This document shows, piece after piece, positions 36,022 through 43,657 of a stretch of DNA of 61,843 nt. The first letter of the stretch is position 1; each line of letters begins with the position of its first letter. Origin of the DNA: Candidatus Cloacimonadota bacterium (GTDB taxonomy: Bacteria > Cloacimonadota > Cloacimonadia > Cloacimonadales > JAIOQZ01); assembly GCA_021108395.1 (NCBI GenBank), contig JAIOQZ010000001.1, forward strand, positions 1-61,843, read 5' to 3'. The notes under the pieces are model-generated. The model was not told the origin of the DNA. It did no database searches and saw only the letters and a list, made by a program, of their open reading frames with translations. The translations under genes were made by a program, and so were the position numbers.

Positions 36022-37722
36022 ATGAAACAATACACGATCACGCTTGTCATGGCAATGCTGGCATTCTCGCTGTGTGCCCAGCAACCGCCACTCAATCTCA
36101 CCGCCACGCCGGGCAACGGCTATGTAAACCTCAACTGGCAGCCGCCAATGGTCAACGGCATGTATGAGCTGGTTTATCATGACGGCATACCCTTCAACGG
36201 ATACATCCAGCACTACGACCAGGGCTACGGCGTCATCTTCGACCTGAGCGAGTATCCCTCGTGCACTCTGTCCGAGCTGGATTTCCGTCACTCGTCCTAT
36301 GGTATCAACGGCCCGCATCAGTACAACATTCACATCATCGACTGGGTCAACCAGCAGTCGCTTGCCGTTGTCGAGAATCTGACCACAACGGACGACGATG
36401 CCTGGGAAGAGGGTCTCGAACTGGGCGACGTTACCGCTTCCGGACTGGTGGGCGTGTTCATCGAGCCGCTCAGCAACGATTCCGAGGATGCCTATCCAGT
36501 GGTGGACTGCGATGCCCAGCTCGACTACACCTCTTTTGTTATCGACGTGGACAACCTCCAGATTCTGACCCCAGGCGGCGCTGACGGCGATTTCCTCATC
36601 GACTTGTGGATTACGCCTCAGGTGGGTGCAGTCGTGCAGGCTCCGCAGGCGCCGATGCTCTCTCCTCTGGCCCATCGCGCCACTGGCGTTTCCACTCAGC
36701 AGCTTCGTCAGGGCCGCCCGCACCCGCTGCCGCCATCACGCGATCTGTTGGGCTACAATGTATATCGCGACGACGACCTGCTCACGCTCGAACCGCAGTC
36801 ATATCATCTGCTCTCCTACACAGATGACGACGTAACGAATGGTCAGACATACACCTACTGGGTCACCGCGCTTTATGACGAGGGCGAATCCGGCCCCTCG
36901 AATGAGGTGCAGGCCACGCCCACAGGGCCCGCCGACATCATCTTCTATGAGAGCTTTGAGAGCGGTATCATCCCAGGCGGTTGGGTGTGCCATGACGAGG
37001 ACGGCGACGACTTCCAGTGGCAAATCGCGCCCATAGCCGTCGAAGCATACGAGGGACAGAAATGCATCTGGTCGCAGTCATTCGACAACGGTGTCATGCA
37101 GCCGCTGACGCCCGATAACTGGATCGTGACGCCGCCCATCGAGATTACGGAGCCCTGCTATCTCAAGTTCTGGGTGCGCACACAGGACTTCGTCTATCCC
37201 ACCGAGCATTTCGAGGTGTGGGTCTCGACGGACAGTAGCGATGTCGAGGACTTCGCTGTAATGCTTTACGAAGAAACGACCGTCGCCGAGGACTGGCACA
37301 GGGTTTCGCTCGAGCTCTCCGACTACGTCGGCCAGATATGCTACTTCGCCTGGCGTCATTGCGACAGCAACAACAACTACGCCGTCGTCATCGATGAGAT
37401 ATTCATCACCACCAACCTGCCCACCAACGACGATATGGCTCCCGCGCTGCAAAATGAATTGCGCGCCTGGCCAAACCCGTTCAATCCCACGACGACGCTC
37501 GCCTTCGAGCTGGAACGCCCGGAGCGCGTCCGACTGGCAGTCTATGACGTCCGCGGTCGTCGGGTGACCACGCTTATTGACGGGCCGATGGCCGCCGGCG
37601 CCCACAGCCTGTGCTGGAACGGCGTCAATGATAACGGCGAGTCCATAGCCAGTGGGATATATTTCTGCCGCCTCGAGGCAGGAGAACATAAGAGCGTGCG
37701 CAAGCTGGTGTTGCTCAAGTAA
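36022..37722 (+). CDS. Secreted protein with fibronectin-III-like and cleaved-adhesin-like domains and sorting domain
   Basis: A 566-residue exported protein. A short signal peptide (QYTITLVMAMLAFSLCA) leads into a fibronectin-III-like strand set (PLNLTATPGNGYVNLNWQPP), then an unassigned domain of about 180 residues, a second fibronectin-like segment (LLGYNVYRDDDLLTLEP), and a jelly-roll of the cleaved-adhesin/choice-of-anchor type starting at YESFESGIIPGGW (about residue 310) and containing NWIVTPPIEI. It ends with a type IX sorting domain: WPNPFNPTTTLAFELERP, YDVRGRRVTTL, SGIYFCRLEAG. TTGGAGG precedes the ATG. It is likely a surface-bound or released adhesin/protease-associated protein; no catalytic residues are recognised. 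Confidence 0.85.
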   Translation: MKQYTITLVMAMLAFSLCAQQPPLNLTATPGNGYVNLNWQPPMVNGMYELVYHDGIPFNGYIQHYDQGYGVIFDLSEYPSCTLSELDFRHSSYGINGPHQYNIHIIDWVNQQSLAVVENLTTTDDDAWEEGLELGDVTASGLVGVFIEPLSNDSEDAYPVVDCDAQLDYTSFVIDVDNLQILTPGGADGDFLIDLWITPQVGAVVQAPQAPMLSPLAHRATGVSTQQLRQGRPHPLPPSRDLLGYNVYRDDDLLTLEPQSYHLLSYTDDDVTNGQTYTYWVTALYDEGESGPSNEVQATPTGPADIIFYESFESGIIPGGWVCHDEDGDDFQWQIAPIAVEAYEGQKCIWSQSFDNGVMQPLTPDNWIVTPPIEITEPCYLKFWVRTQDFVYPTEHFEVWVSTDSSDVEDFAVMLYEETTVAEDWHRVSLELSDYVGQICYFAWRHCDSNNNYAVVIDEIFITTNLPTNDDMAPALQNELRAWPNPFNPTTTLAFELERPERVRLAVYDVRGRRVTTLIDGPMAAGAHSLCWNGVNDNGESIASGIYFCRLEAGEHKSVRKLVLLK

Positions 37723-37735
37723 GATATTAGTCGAG

Positions 37736-37763
37736 AAAAAGGGGATACCGGTCGGTATCCCCT
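37736..37763 (-). terminator. Rho-independent terminator of the methyltransferase gene
   Basis: An 11-bp stem AAGGGGATACC/GGTATCCCCTT (37739-37749, 37753-37763) has an A-run on its left side, which on the minus strand reads as TTTTT followed by CTC. It terminates the minus-strand gene at 37810 and lies 14 bases beyond the convergent plus-strand gene, which it may also serve. Confidence 0.75.
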
Positions 37764-37809
37764 TCGATTGCTGGTGAGGTCAGAAAGCTGATGCGTATTG
37801 CTTGTGTGC

Positions 37810-38394
37810 CTAATACACCCAGGGCACTACTTTCTTAGTTCGTTTCATGTAGTCGATATACTTTTGCCCAAATTCATCGATCATCATTTTTTCTTCGTCA
37901 GGCAATCGAGTGAAGAATAGTATGCTCCAGGTCAACAAGCCGACTATTCCAACAACCCAATTCGATAACATCAACCACTGGCATATCAACCAAATCCATA
38001 TGTAGGTGTACATGGGGTGTCTTACATATCTGTAAGGTCCGGCGGTGACCAACTTGTGATCTTCTCTGATTTCCGTTACCGGAGACCAGTTTCTGCCCAA
38101 CGTTTTGTGTACCTGCCAAAACAGGATAAGAGCAAACACGGAAGCCACGGCTCCAATCCATCTCGCCCAATCGGGCAAACCCATATTGAAAGAATCCAGC
38201 CACGGAGAAAAAACATAGACCATTGGTATCAGCATCATGCCAATTGAAACGAGAGAAATATTGACTATTTCTCTTGAGGTAGCCACGGATTTCTTTTTTA
38301 TGGTTTTTTTGTATCTTTTGCCATGAGGCATTCTGATAAGACCGGAGCTAATCCAAAAAACGACATAAATGATTTTCCAGATAATCTCTTCCAT
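37810..38394 (-). CDS. Isoprenylcysteine carboxyl methyltransferase (ICMT)-family protein
   Basis: A 194-residue integral membrane methyltransferase with about five helices. The ICMT/phospholipid-methyltransferase signature is present: GRNWSPVTEIREDHKLVTAGPYRYVRHPMYTYI contains the SAM-binding RHPMY motif, and LPDEEKMMIDEFGQKYIDYMKR contains the conserved Glu-Glu and E-F-G-x-x-Y block. The start at 38394 follows AAGGGAG. The gene is visibly more A+T-rich than its neighbours, which may mean recent acquisition. It is preceded by a promoter covered by a perfect palindrome. The substrate is unknown in bacteria; lipids or small molecules are possible. Confidence 0.85.
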   Translation of the reverse strand: MEEIIWKIIYVVFWISSGLIRMPHGKRYKKTIKKKSVATSREIVNISLVSIGMMLIPMVYVFSPWLDSFNMGLPDWARWIGAVASVFALILFWQVHKTLGRNWSPVTEIREDHKLVTAGPYRYVRHPMYTYIWIWLICQWLMLSNWVVGIVGLLTWSILFFTRLPDEEKMMIDEFGQKYIDYMKRTKKVVPWVY

Positions 38395-38450
38395 GCTGCT
38401 TCTCCCTTTGGTGTATGTGACAAGTTCCGCGATTCTCCATATCCAGATAC

Positions 38451-38490
38451 ACAATTGTTAGGCGCGCCTAACAATTGTCAAGTTTTTTTT
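38451..38490 (-). promoter_or_regulatory. Promoter overlapped by a perfect 28-bp palindromic operator
   Basis: Positions 38451-38478 are a perfect inverted repeat; each half reads ACAATTGTTAGGCG. On the minus strand -35 TTGACA is at 38476-38481 and -10 AACAAT at 38454-38459, 16 bases apart, so the palindrome covers the spacer and the -10 and touches the -35. A run of eight A residues on that strand (38483-38490) sits just upstream, like an UP element. The leader to the methyltransferase ATG is about 50 bases. A dimeric repressor is the simplest reading; the regulator is not in view. Confidence 0.75.
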
Positions 38491-38520
38491 GGGATGTCGC
38501 CCTGCTGTATGCAAGAAATC

Positions 38521-39444
38521 TTACTCGACGACCCGTGTATAAACGGTCTGTCCGCTCAGTGAGCCAAACCAGCCGACGCCGTTGTGGACGCCGCCGTGGC
38601 GGTAACCCTCGGGCTTATAGAGATAATGATAGTAGTTGTCATCTATATGGTCAATGGTGATGCTGTAGCGACCATAGAACCAGATGTTCATATTGTAGCC
38701 ACGATCGATGACGTAATAGTTGCCGTCGTCGTGAAGCTGGGGTTGGAACTTATAGAAGAAGTCATTCTTGCGCGGCCAGCCGCTGACCGGATCTTCATAT
38801 TCGTCTTCATCCTCTGGCTCGCCGCTCATTCCCATAAAAGACATCGTGTAGCTGACGTCCTGCCACTCTTCGAGGCAATAGAACTCGAACCGCAGCACGG
38901 TTGTGGTGTCGGTTTCCGCTTGCAGGCGCAGCGGATGTTCGATGTTGGCCGTTTCCCACACCAGTTCCGGCCAGCCACCGGTTGTGTCGAAGGTGAAGGC
39001 GTCGTCGGACACTATCTGAAGCGGATTTGGGACGATGGTTTCGGCCCAGATGCTGTCTGCTTCACCAGGGATATTGACCACGATGCGGTACTTGTGTCCC
39101 ACTTGCGGTATGAACGAGCTGTCAGGATCGATATAGCCCATAAGGATGCCGTCATTCGAGAGATTGGAATCGAACTCGAGCGAATCGACTGTGCCGTCGT
39201 TCAGATCACGCACAATCACTTCGGCGTCGTCTATGAACATGTCCATATAGCTGCCACCGTTGGTGCTGGTTGTACGGCCTACAAAGATTGCGCGTTCGAG
39301 CGTGATGGGTCGGCCCATCTCCAGATTGCCGGTTATGACAATGTAGGGGCCATTGGTCCAGCGTTCGGGGCCGGTGAAGCTTTCGCAGGCCGCCAGCAGC
39401 AGCACGGTCAGAAGGATGAGGGCGTAGATGATATTATTGCGCAT
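38521..39444 (-). CDS. DUF4249-family outer-membrane lipoprotein
   Basis: A 307-residue lipoprotein. The signal peptide MRNNIIYALILLTVLLLAACES ends in a clear lipobox (LAAC). The mature part matches the DUF4249 pattern: YIVITGNLEMGRPITLERA near the start, DDAEVIVRDLNDG, HKYRIVVNIPGEADSIWAET, and a long aromatic C-terminal half. In FCB genomes DUF4249 lipoproteins are typically encoded directly after a TonB-dependent receptor, as here (10-base gap), and may form its extracellular lid, in analogy to SusD. The start at 39444 is fixed by AGGAGG. Confidence 0.86.
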   Translation of the reverse strand: MRNNIIYALILLTVLLLAACESFTGPERWTNGPYIVITGNLEMGRPITLERAIFVGRTTSTNGGSYMDMFIDDAEVIVRDLNDGTVDSLEFDSNLSNDGILMGYIDPDSSFIPQVGHKYRIVVNIPGEADSIWAETIVPNPLQIVSDDAFTFDTTGGWPELVWETANIEHPLRLQAETDTTTVLRFEFYCLEEWQDVSYTMSFMGMSGEPEDEDEYEDPVSGWPRKNDFFYKFQPQLHDDGNYYVIDRGYNMNIWFYGRYSITIDHIDDNYYHYLYKPEGYRHGGVHNGVGWFGSLSGQTVYTRVVE

Positions 39445-39454
39445 CGTAAACCTC

Positions 39455-41791
39455 CTACCACTCCACATTCACGCCCAATAAGGGCAGGAACGGCAGCATG
39501 GTGGCGTCGTCATATTTGAGGGTGATTATTCCGACATCGGCATCGTCCGGGTCGGTATGATAGTTACGGAACCAGACGTTTTTCTGGTTGAAAGTGTTGA
39601 TAACCTGGAAGTATGGTTCGATGGCGCCCCAGTTATTGGTCCATTTCAGGTATATGGCCAGGTCCAGGCGCGAGTAGGCGGGCAGGCGGAACCGGTCACT
39701 GTAGCTGTAAAGGAATTGAAAGTTCTCACCATCGAAGTAAACTTCCTCCGGCTCCAAATATGGTTGGCCGGACATGAGCGAGTAGCTTGCGCCGAACCGC
39801 AGATCACCTTTCCAGAGCTGGCGTCCGGTTGCATTGCTGAAGTAATAGTTCTCGATTATATTGAGCTGATGAGTGCGGTCGTACTTGGGGTAGAAATATT
39901 GCTCCTCGTCTGTCTCTGGATCGAGATTGAGCGACGTGATCTTGCGACGAGTCTGGCTGAATGAGTAGCCGATAAAGCCGCGCAGGCCGTTCCAGTCGGT
40001 GCGGAATAGGAAATCCAGACCATACGAGTAGCCCTCGCCCATATTGACGACATCTCCCAATGTGCCCTCAGCATTGTTCCATTCGTAGTCGGTTTCAGGT
40101 CGGTATTCGGCGAGATTGTCGTAGGTTTTGTAGTAGGCTTCCACGTCAAAGCCGAACTGCTCGTTGAGCTCGGTCTTGTAGCCGGCGATGTAGTGCACCG
40201 ACTGCCCTGGCTCGACCGTTTCGTCGATGGGGAACCAGAGGTCCATCGGTGTGCTTTCGCCCATACTTAGCATCGAGAGATATTGGTGATACATGCCCCA
40301 GGCGACGTAGATGTTGCTTTGCGGAGTGAGCTTGCGCCGCAGCGAAGCACGCGGTGACCACCTGTAGTAATCGACGGTTGGTTCGCCATCGAGATATACC
40401 GAGCGGGTGTTGCACCAGGTGACGCGCAAGCCGGGCTGGAACGTCCAGAAGGCGTCGATGTCCCAACTGTCCTGCACATACATCGCGGTGATGACGCTCT
40501 CGACTTCGATGTCGTCCGGCATACTGTTTTGGTCCACATAGGCGTTGGTGTCACTATCAAACAACACGCTGTTCCACTTGAGATCGAAGCCGTAGTCGAT
40601 CATGTGCCGCGAGTCGGGCTTCCAGCTCAAGCCACCCTTGATGGAGAGGTCACTGATTTTGTTCGAGCGTTCCCAGAATTCGTCGCCGTCGGTCTCGAAG
40701 CGCATTAAACTGAAGAACCTGCTGCCGGCGAACAGGAAATGCGAGAAGAGCTGCGGGTTGAAGATATGCGTCCATTGCGTACTGAAGGTTTCGTTTCCCC
40801 AGCTCATGTCCATGTTGAATGGTGGATCGAAGCTCAGCACGTCTTTGCCAGTGTAGAAGCTCACACTGAACTTGTCACGCTGAGAAAGGTCCCAGTTGAG
40901 CTTTGTGTGCCCATCGTAGAAATAGTAGTCGGGCATGTCCAGGCTTGCCAGCTTCTTCACCAGGTCGATGTAGGTGCGGCGGAACGAGACCATGAACGAA
41001 CCTTTCTGGCCTGCCAGCTTCCACGGGGTCTCGAGCGTGACGCTGCTGGCGATGAGGCTCAGGCGGGCAACGCCGGAGAATTCTTTGCGGTTGCCGTCTT
41101 TGTTGTCCACATCCAGCACCGACGAAAGCCTGCCGCCATACCTAGCCGGGTAGCCGCCCTTCAGCAACTCGACATTCTTGATGGCGTCTGTATTGAAAGT
41201 ACTGAAGATACCGCCAAAGTGGGCTGGATTGTACACGTCGATACCGTCGAGGAGAATAAGATTCTGGTCGGGGCTGCCGCCGCGAACGTACAGTCCGCTC
41301 GAAAAGTCGGAGATGGGAGTGACGCCGGGCAGCGCCATCACCGAGCGGAACAGGTCGGGCTCGGCGAGACTGATGACTTCCTTGAGCTGCTCGGTGGTCT
41401 GATAAACATTGGCCACCCGGATGTCGCGGCTGTTGACCGTGAATTCCTCGCTCTCGCCTTCCACCACCAGACCTTCGATTTGCACTGCGGCTTTCACCAT
41501 TTCGAGGTTAAGCGTGACCTGCTCGTCTTCCGAGCTGATATAGATGGCCTGCGAGGTTACTCGATAGCCGAGCTGCTGCGCCGCAATCTCGATATTGCCG
41601 GTGGGCACATGATTCAGGACGTAATAGCCCTTCCTGTTGGTGTATATCCCCAGATTGCTGCCGCGAACCATCACCGCCACGTAAGCGAGCGGCTCGCCTG
41701 TGGCCGCTTCGGTCACGAAGCCATTGACGATGGCGGCAGGCAGCATGGAAACGGCCAGCCAGCACGTTATTAACAAAAGAGTTCGTTTCAT
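39455..41791 (-). CDS. TonB-dependent receptor with carboxypeptidase-regulatory-like domain, paired with DUF4249
   Basis: A 778-residue outer-membrane receptor. It has a signal peptide (KRTLLLITCWLAVSMLPA) and a CarboxypepD_reg-like domain (VNGFVTEAATGEPLAYVAVM to about residue 100). The plug follows, with LPGVTPISDFSSGLYVRGGS, DQNLILLDGIDVYNPAHFGG and GYPARYGGRLSSVLDV, and then a barrel up to about residue 778 (LPLLGVNVEW). The conserved ARYGGRLSSV-type block is typical of the receptor class that partners DUF4249 lipoproteins. It depends on a Ton motor such as the one encoded at 4447-6793. The transported compound is unknown. Confidence 0.9.
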   Translation of the reverse strand: MKRTLLLITCWLAVSMLPAAIVNGFVTEAATGEPLAYVAVMVRGSNLGIYTNRKGYYVLNHVPTGNIEIAAQQLGYRVTSQAIYISSEDEQVTLNLEMVKAAVQIEGLVVEGESEEFTVNSRDIRVANVYQTTEQLKEVISLAEPDLFRSVMALPGVTPISDFSSGLYVRGGSPDQNLILLDGIDVYNPAHFGGIFSTFNTDAIKNVELLKGGYPARYGGRLSSVLDVDNKDGNRKEFSGVARLSLIASSVTLETPWKLAGQKGSFMVSFRRTYIDLVKKLASLDMPDYYFYDGHTKLNWDLSQRDKFSVSFYTGKDVLSFDPPFNMDMSWGNETFSTQWTHIFNPQLFSHFLFAGSRFFSLMRFETDGDEFWERSNKISDLSIKGGLSWKPDSRHMIDYGFDLKWNSVLFDSDTNAYVDQNSMPDDIEVESVITAMYVQDSWDIDAFWTFQPGLRVTWCNTRSVYLDGEPTVDYYRWSPRASLRRKLTPQSNIYVAWGMYHQYLSMLSMGESTPMDLWFPIDETVEPGQSVHYIAGYKTELNEQFGFDVEAYYKTYDNLAEYRPETDYEWNNAEGTLGDVVNMGEGYSYGLDFLFRTDWNGLRGFIGYSFSQTRRKITSLNLDPETDEEQYFYPKYDRTHQLNIIENYYFSNATGRQLWKGDLRFGASYSLMSGQPYLEPEEVYFDGENFQFLYSYSDRFRLPAYSRLDLAIYLKWTNNWGAIEPYFQVINTFNQKNVWFRNYHTDPDDADVGIITLKYDDATMLPFLPLLGVNVEW

Positions 41792-41930
41792 GAATACCTC
41801 ATCTATAATTAATCAGACGCAAGGTGCGGCTGGGATTATTTCTGTCAATGTATAATGAAGACTGGTTCATTATCGGCAAGAGCTTTGACGAATGCTGCGT
41901 GTCCTCGTTTCTTTTCCCCAGTTTAATAAA

Positions 41931-42071
41931 TATTCTGAAGCATGATTTTCAGAATTATGAACTAAGAGCAATGGCCTGCTTGTTCTATGTGAACCGTTCG
42001 CGCAGCGCGGTTCTATACTCATCATCTTATCCAGAAAATATCTTCAATCCTGAAAATCATGCTTCAGAATA
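41931..42071. repeat. 22-bp inverted repeat pair bounding a 141-base element
   Basis: TATTCTGAAGCATGATTTTCAG at 41931-41952 returns as its exact complement at 42050-42071. Each arm is itself partly self-complementary (CTGAA/TTCAG). The enclosed 97 bases have no gene. The layout is that of a miniature inverted-repeat element or a large cruciform; target-site duplications are not obvious (AATAA on the left, AGATA on the right). Confidence 0.7.
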
Positions 42072-42248
42072 AGATATAGGCCCCCCTCTCAATCGCCCAT
42101 CCATGCCCAGGACAAGCATTCCCTGCCAAGCTATGACGCTCAGTTTCACCACTTCTTCCTGCCGAAAATGGCGCCGCTGTTGAACATTGAGAAATGTTTT
42201 CAGGAAAAAGTTCTTGCCAAAGTAAACAGGGAATTGTAGATTAGTGTC

Positions 42249-42348
42249 GAAGTTCAGAAGAGCCTTCTTTACTTCAATCGAAGATTCTTGGAATCTTCGA
42301 CCTTTCCCCTGGAAGCCTGTTTTCCCCCCAGATGCAGGCTTCTTTTTT
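42249..42348 (+). ncRNA. Candidate small RNA with own promoter and terminator
   Basis: A -35 TTGCCA (42214-42219) and -10 TAGATT (42237-42242) are spaced 17 bases and predict a start near 42249. From exactly there three stems follow: GAAGT..AGAAG/CTTCT..ACTTC (42249-42275), a perfect 10-bp TCGAAGATTC/GAATCTTCGA with a 3-base loop (42278-42300), and GAAGCCTG/CAGGCTTC (42312-42342) followed by six T residues. No protein start lies inside and no plus-strand gene ends upstream. It could also be an attenuated leader for the cyclophilin gene at 42496. Confidence 0.6.
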
Positions 42349-42495
42349 GTGTACCGTCATTTCACTGAGCAGGCTGTCTGTCTCGCTCCGTCGTTCGCCC
42401 ACAAACACGCCAAACTCGCTCAAATCCAGTAAAATCTCTTGACGCCTCAATTGTCAATCGACACCCTATGGTCATCAAACTCTGGAGGCTGCCTG

Positions 42496-43554
42496 ATGAA
42501 ACGAATGCTCGCTGTTATAATGCTTTTAAGTCTGATTGTGCTGCCGCTGTGCGCCACCAGCTATGCCGAATGGCAAACCTCGATGGGCATGTTTCGCTGT
42601 GAACTGTATGAAGAGCTTGTCCCCATCACCGCCAATAACTTCATGGACCTGGCCAACGCCGAGTTCTATGACGGCTGCATCTTTCACCGCGTCATCGATG
42701 ATTTCATGATTCAGGATGGCGACCCCACAGGCACCGGCTACGGTGGCCCCGGCTACGCTATCCCCGACGAGTTTCACCCCGACCTCGTTCACGACAGCCC
42801 TGGTGTGCTGTCCATGGCCAACGCCGGACCGAACACCGGCGGCTCGCAATACTTCATCACCCTGGCGCCAACCCCCTGGCTGAACGGCGCTCACGCAATC
42901 TTCGGCCACGTTATCGAGGGCATGGACGTGGTCTTCGACATCGGCGCCGTGCCCACCGACGAGAACGACCGCCCCATCACGCCGGTTGTCATCAACACCA
43001 TTCGTATATTCGATTTCCAGGTCGGTGGCGTTTTGCCGGAGGATTTCGAGATCACGCTCGAAGTGGGCGTCGAGGAATTCTTCGTTGTCCAGGCGACCGG
43101 CATCGAGAACGACCCGACCTTCGCGTGGACAGTTGACGGCGAGCCGGCCGGCACGCTGTTCTTCATCTACCACACGTTCACCCAGCCCGGCGAGCATGAA
43201 GTCATCTGCACTGTCTCCGACGGTACCTACGACCTCGACTTCACCTGGCAGGTGGATGTGACCGGCACCGACGTGGACGGCGACACACCGCTCGCCGCCG
43301 CGCCGCTTCTGGCCTGGCCCAACCCGTTCAATCCAAGTACTACGATCGGCTTTGGCATGCCCAAGGCCGACCACGCACGGCTCGACGTGTTCAACGTCCG
43401 TGGCCGGCGCGTGGCTACGCTGCTCGACGAGCACATGCCGGCAGGCACGCACAGCGTTACCTGGACAGCCGAAGGCCTTGCCAGCGGGGTGTACTTCGCC
43501 AGACTGAATACACCAGCCGGTGTGAAAACAACGAAGTTGTTGCTGATGAAGTGA
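42496..43554 (+). CDS. Exported cyclophilin-type peptidyl-prolyl isomerase with PKD-like and type IX sorting domains
   Basis: A 352-residue exported proline isomerase. After a signal peptide (KRMLAVIMLLSLIVLPLCA) the cyclophilin domain spans about residues 22-175: FHRVIDDFMIQDGDPTGTG, then MANAGPNTGGSQYFITL and LNGAHAIFGHVIEGMDVV, with the catalytic Arg in FHRV and the Gln and Phe of GSQYFI. A PKD/Ig-like module follows (about 176-255). The C-terminus is a sorting domain with WPNPFNPSTTIGFGMP and SGVYFARLNTP. The start at 42496 has TGGAGG upstream. Soluble periplasmic cyclophilins are common; one tagged for type IX export should work at the cell surface or outside. Confidence 0.9.
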   Translation: MKRMLAVIMLLSLIVLPLCATSYAEWQTSMGMFRCELYEELVPITANNFMDLANAEFYDGCIFHRVIDDFMIQDGDPTGTGYGGPGYAIPDEFHPDLVHDSPGVLSMANAGPNTGGSQYFITLAPTPWLNGAHAIFGHVIEGMDVVFDIGAVPTDENDRPITPVVINTIRIFDFQVGGVLPEDFEITLEVGVEEFFVVQATGIENDPTFAWTVDGEPAGTLFFIYHTFTQPGEHEVICTVSDGTYDLDFTWQVDVTGTDVDGDTPLAAAPLLAWPNPFNPSTTIGFGMPKADHARLDVFNVRGRRVATLLDEHMPAGTHSVTWTAEGLASGVYFARLNTPAGVKTTKLLLMK

Positions 43555-43657
43555 AAGATGGGGCGGCGTCTATGCTCTTAGCGCCACCCACTTTCAACTT
43601 GACAGCATCTACCAGCCTCCCATCTTGAATAATCTGAATAACTGAAAGGGAGAGAGG

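Larger units (their letters stand above)
41792..42495. other. 700-base intergenic region without a convincing protein gene
   Basis: Short frames exist here but lack ribosome sites and family similarity. The region does hold a 22-bp inverted repeat pair (41931-42071), a GAACCG/CGGTTC stem between the arms, and a promoter-stems-terminator unit at 42214-42348 read as a small RNA. The stretch 42072-42213 shows nothing I can name. The last about 145 bases are the leader of the cyclophilin gene. Confidence 0.6.

Noticed and set aside
38451-38478. Integron attC-like core sites (GTTAGGC facing GCCTAAC)
   Set aside because: The cores face away from each other with two bases between them, no paired inner boxes or integrase are present, and the site fits a promoter operator exactly.
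41824-42072. 82-codon frame covering the inverted-repeat element
   Set aside because: No ribosome site, no similarity, and it includes both palindromic arms.
42244-42432. 62-codon frame after the inverted repeats
   Set aside because: It runs straight through the three stems and the terminator of the candidate small RNA and has no ribosome site.
43551-43596. Terminator after the cyclophilin gene
   Set aside because: A bulged stem is present (AAAG-TGGG..CCCA-CTTT) but no T-run follows it; support is too weak.
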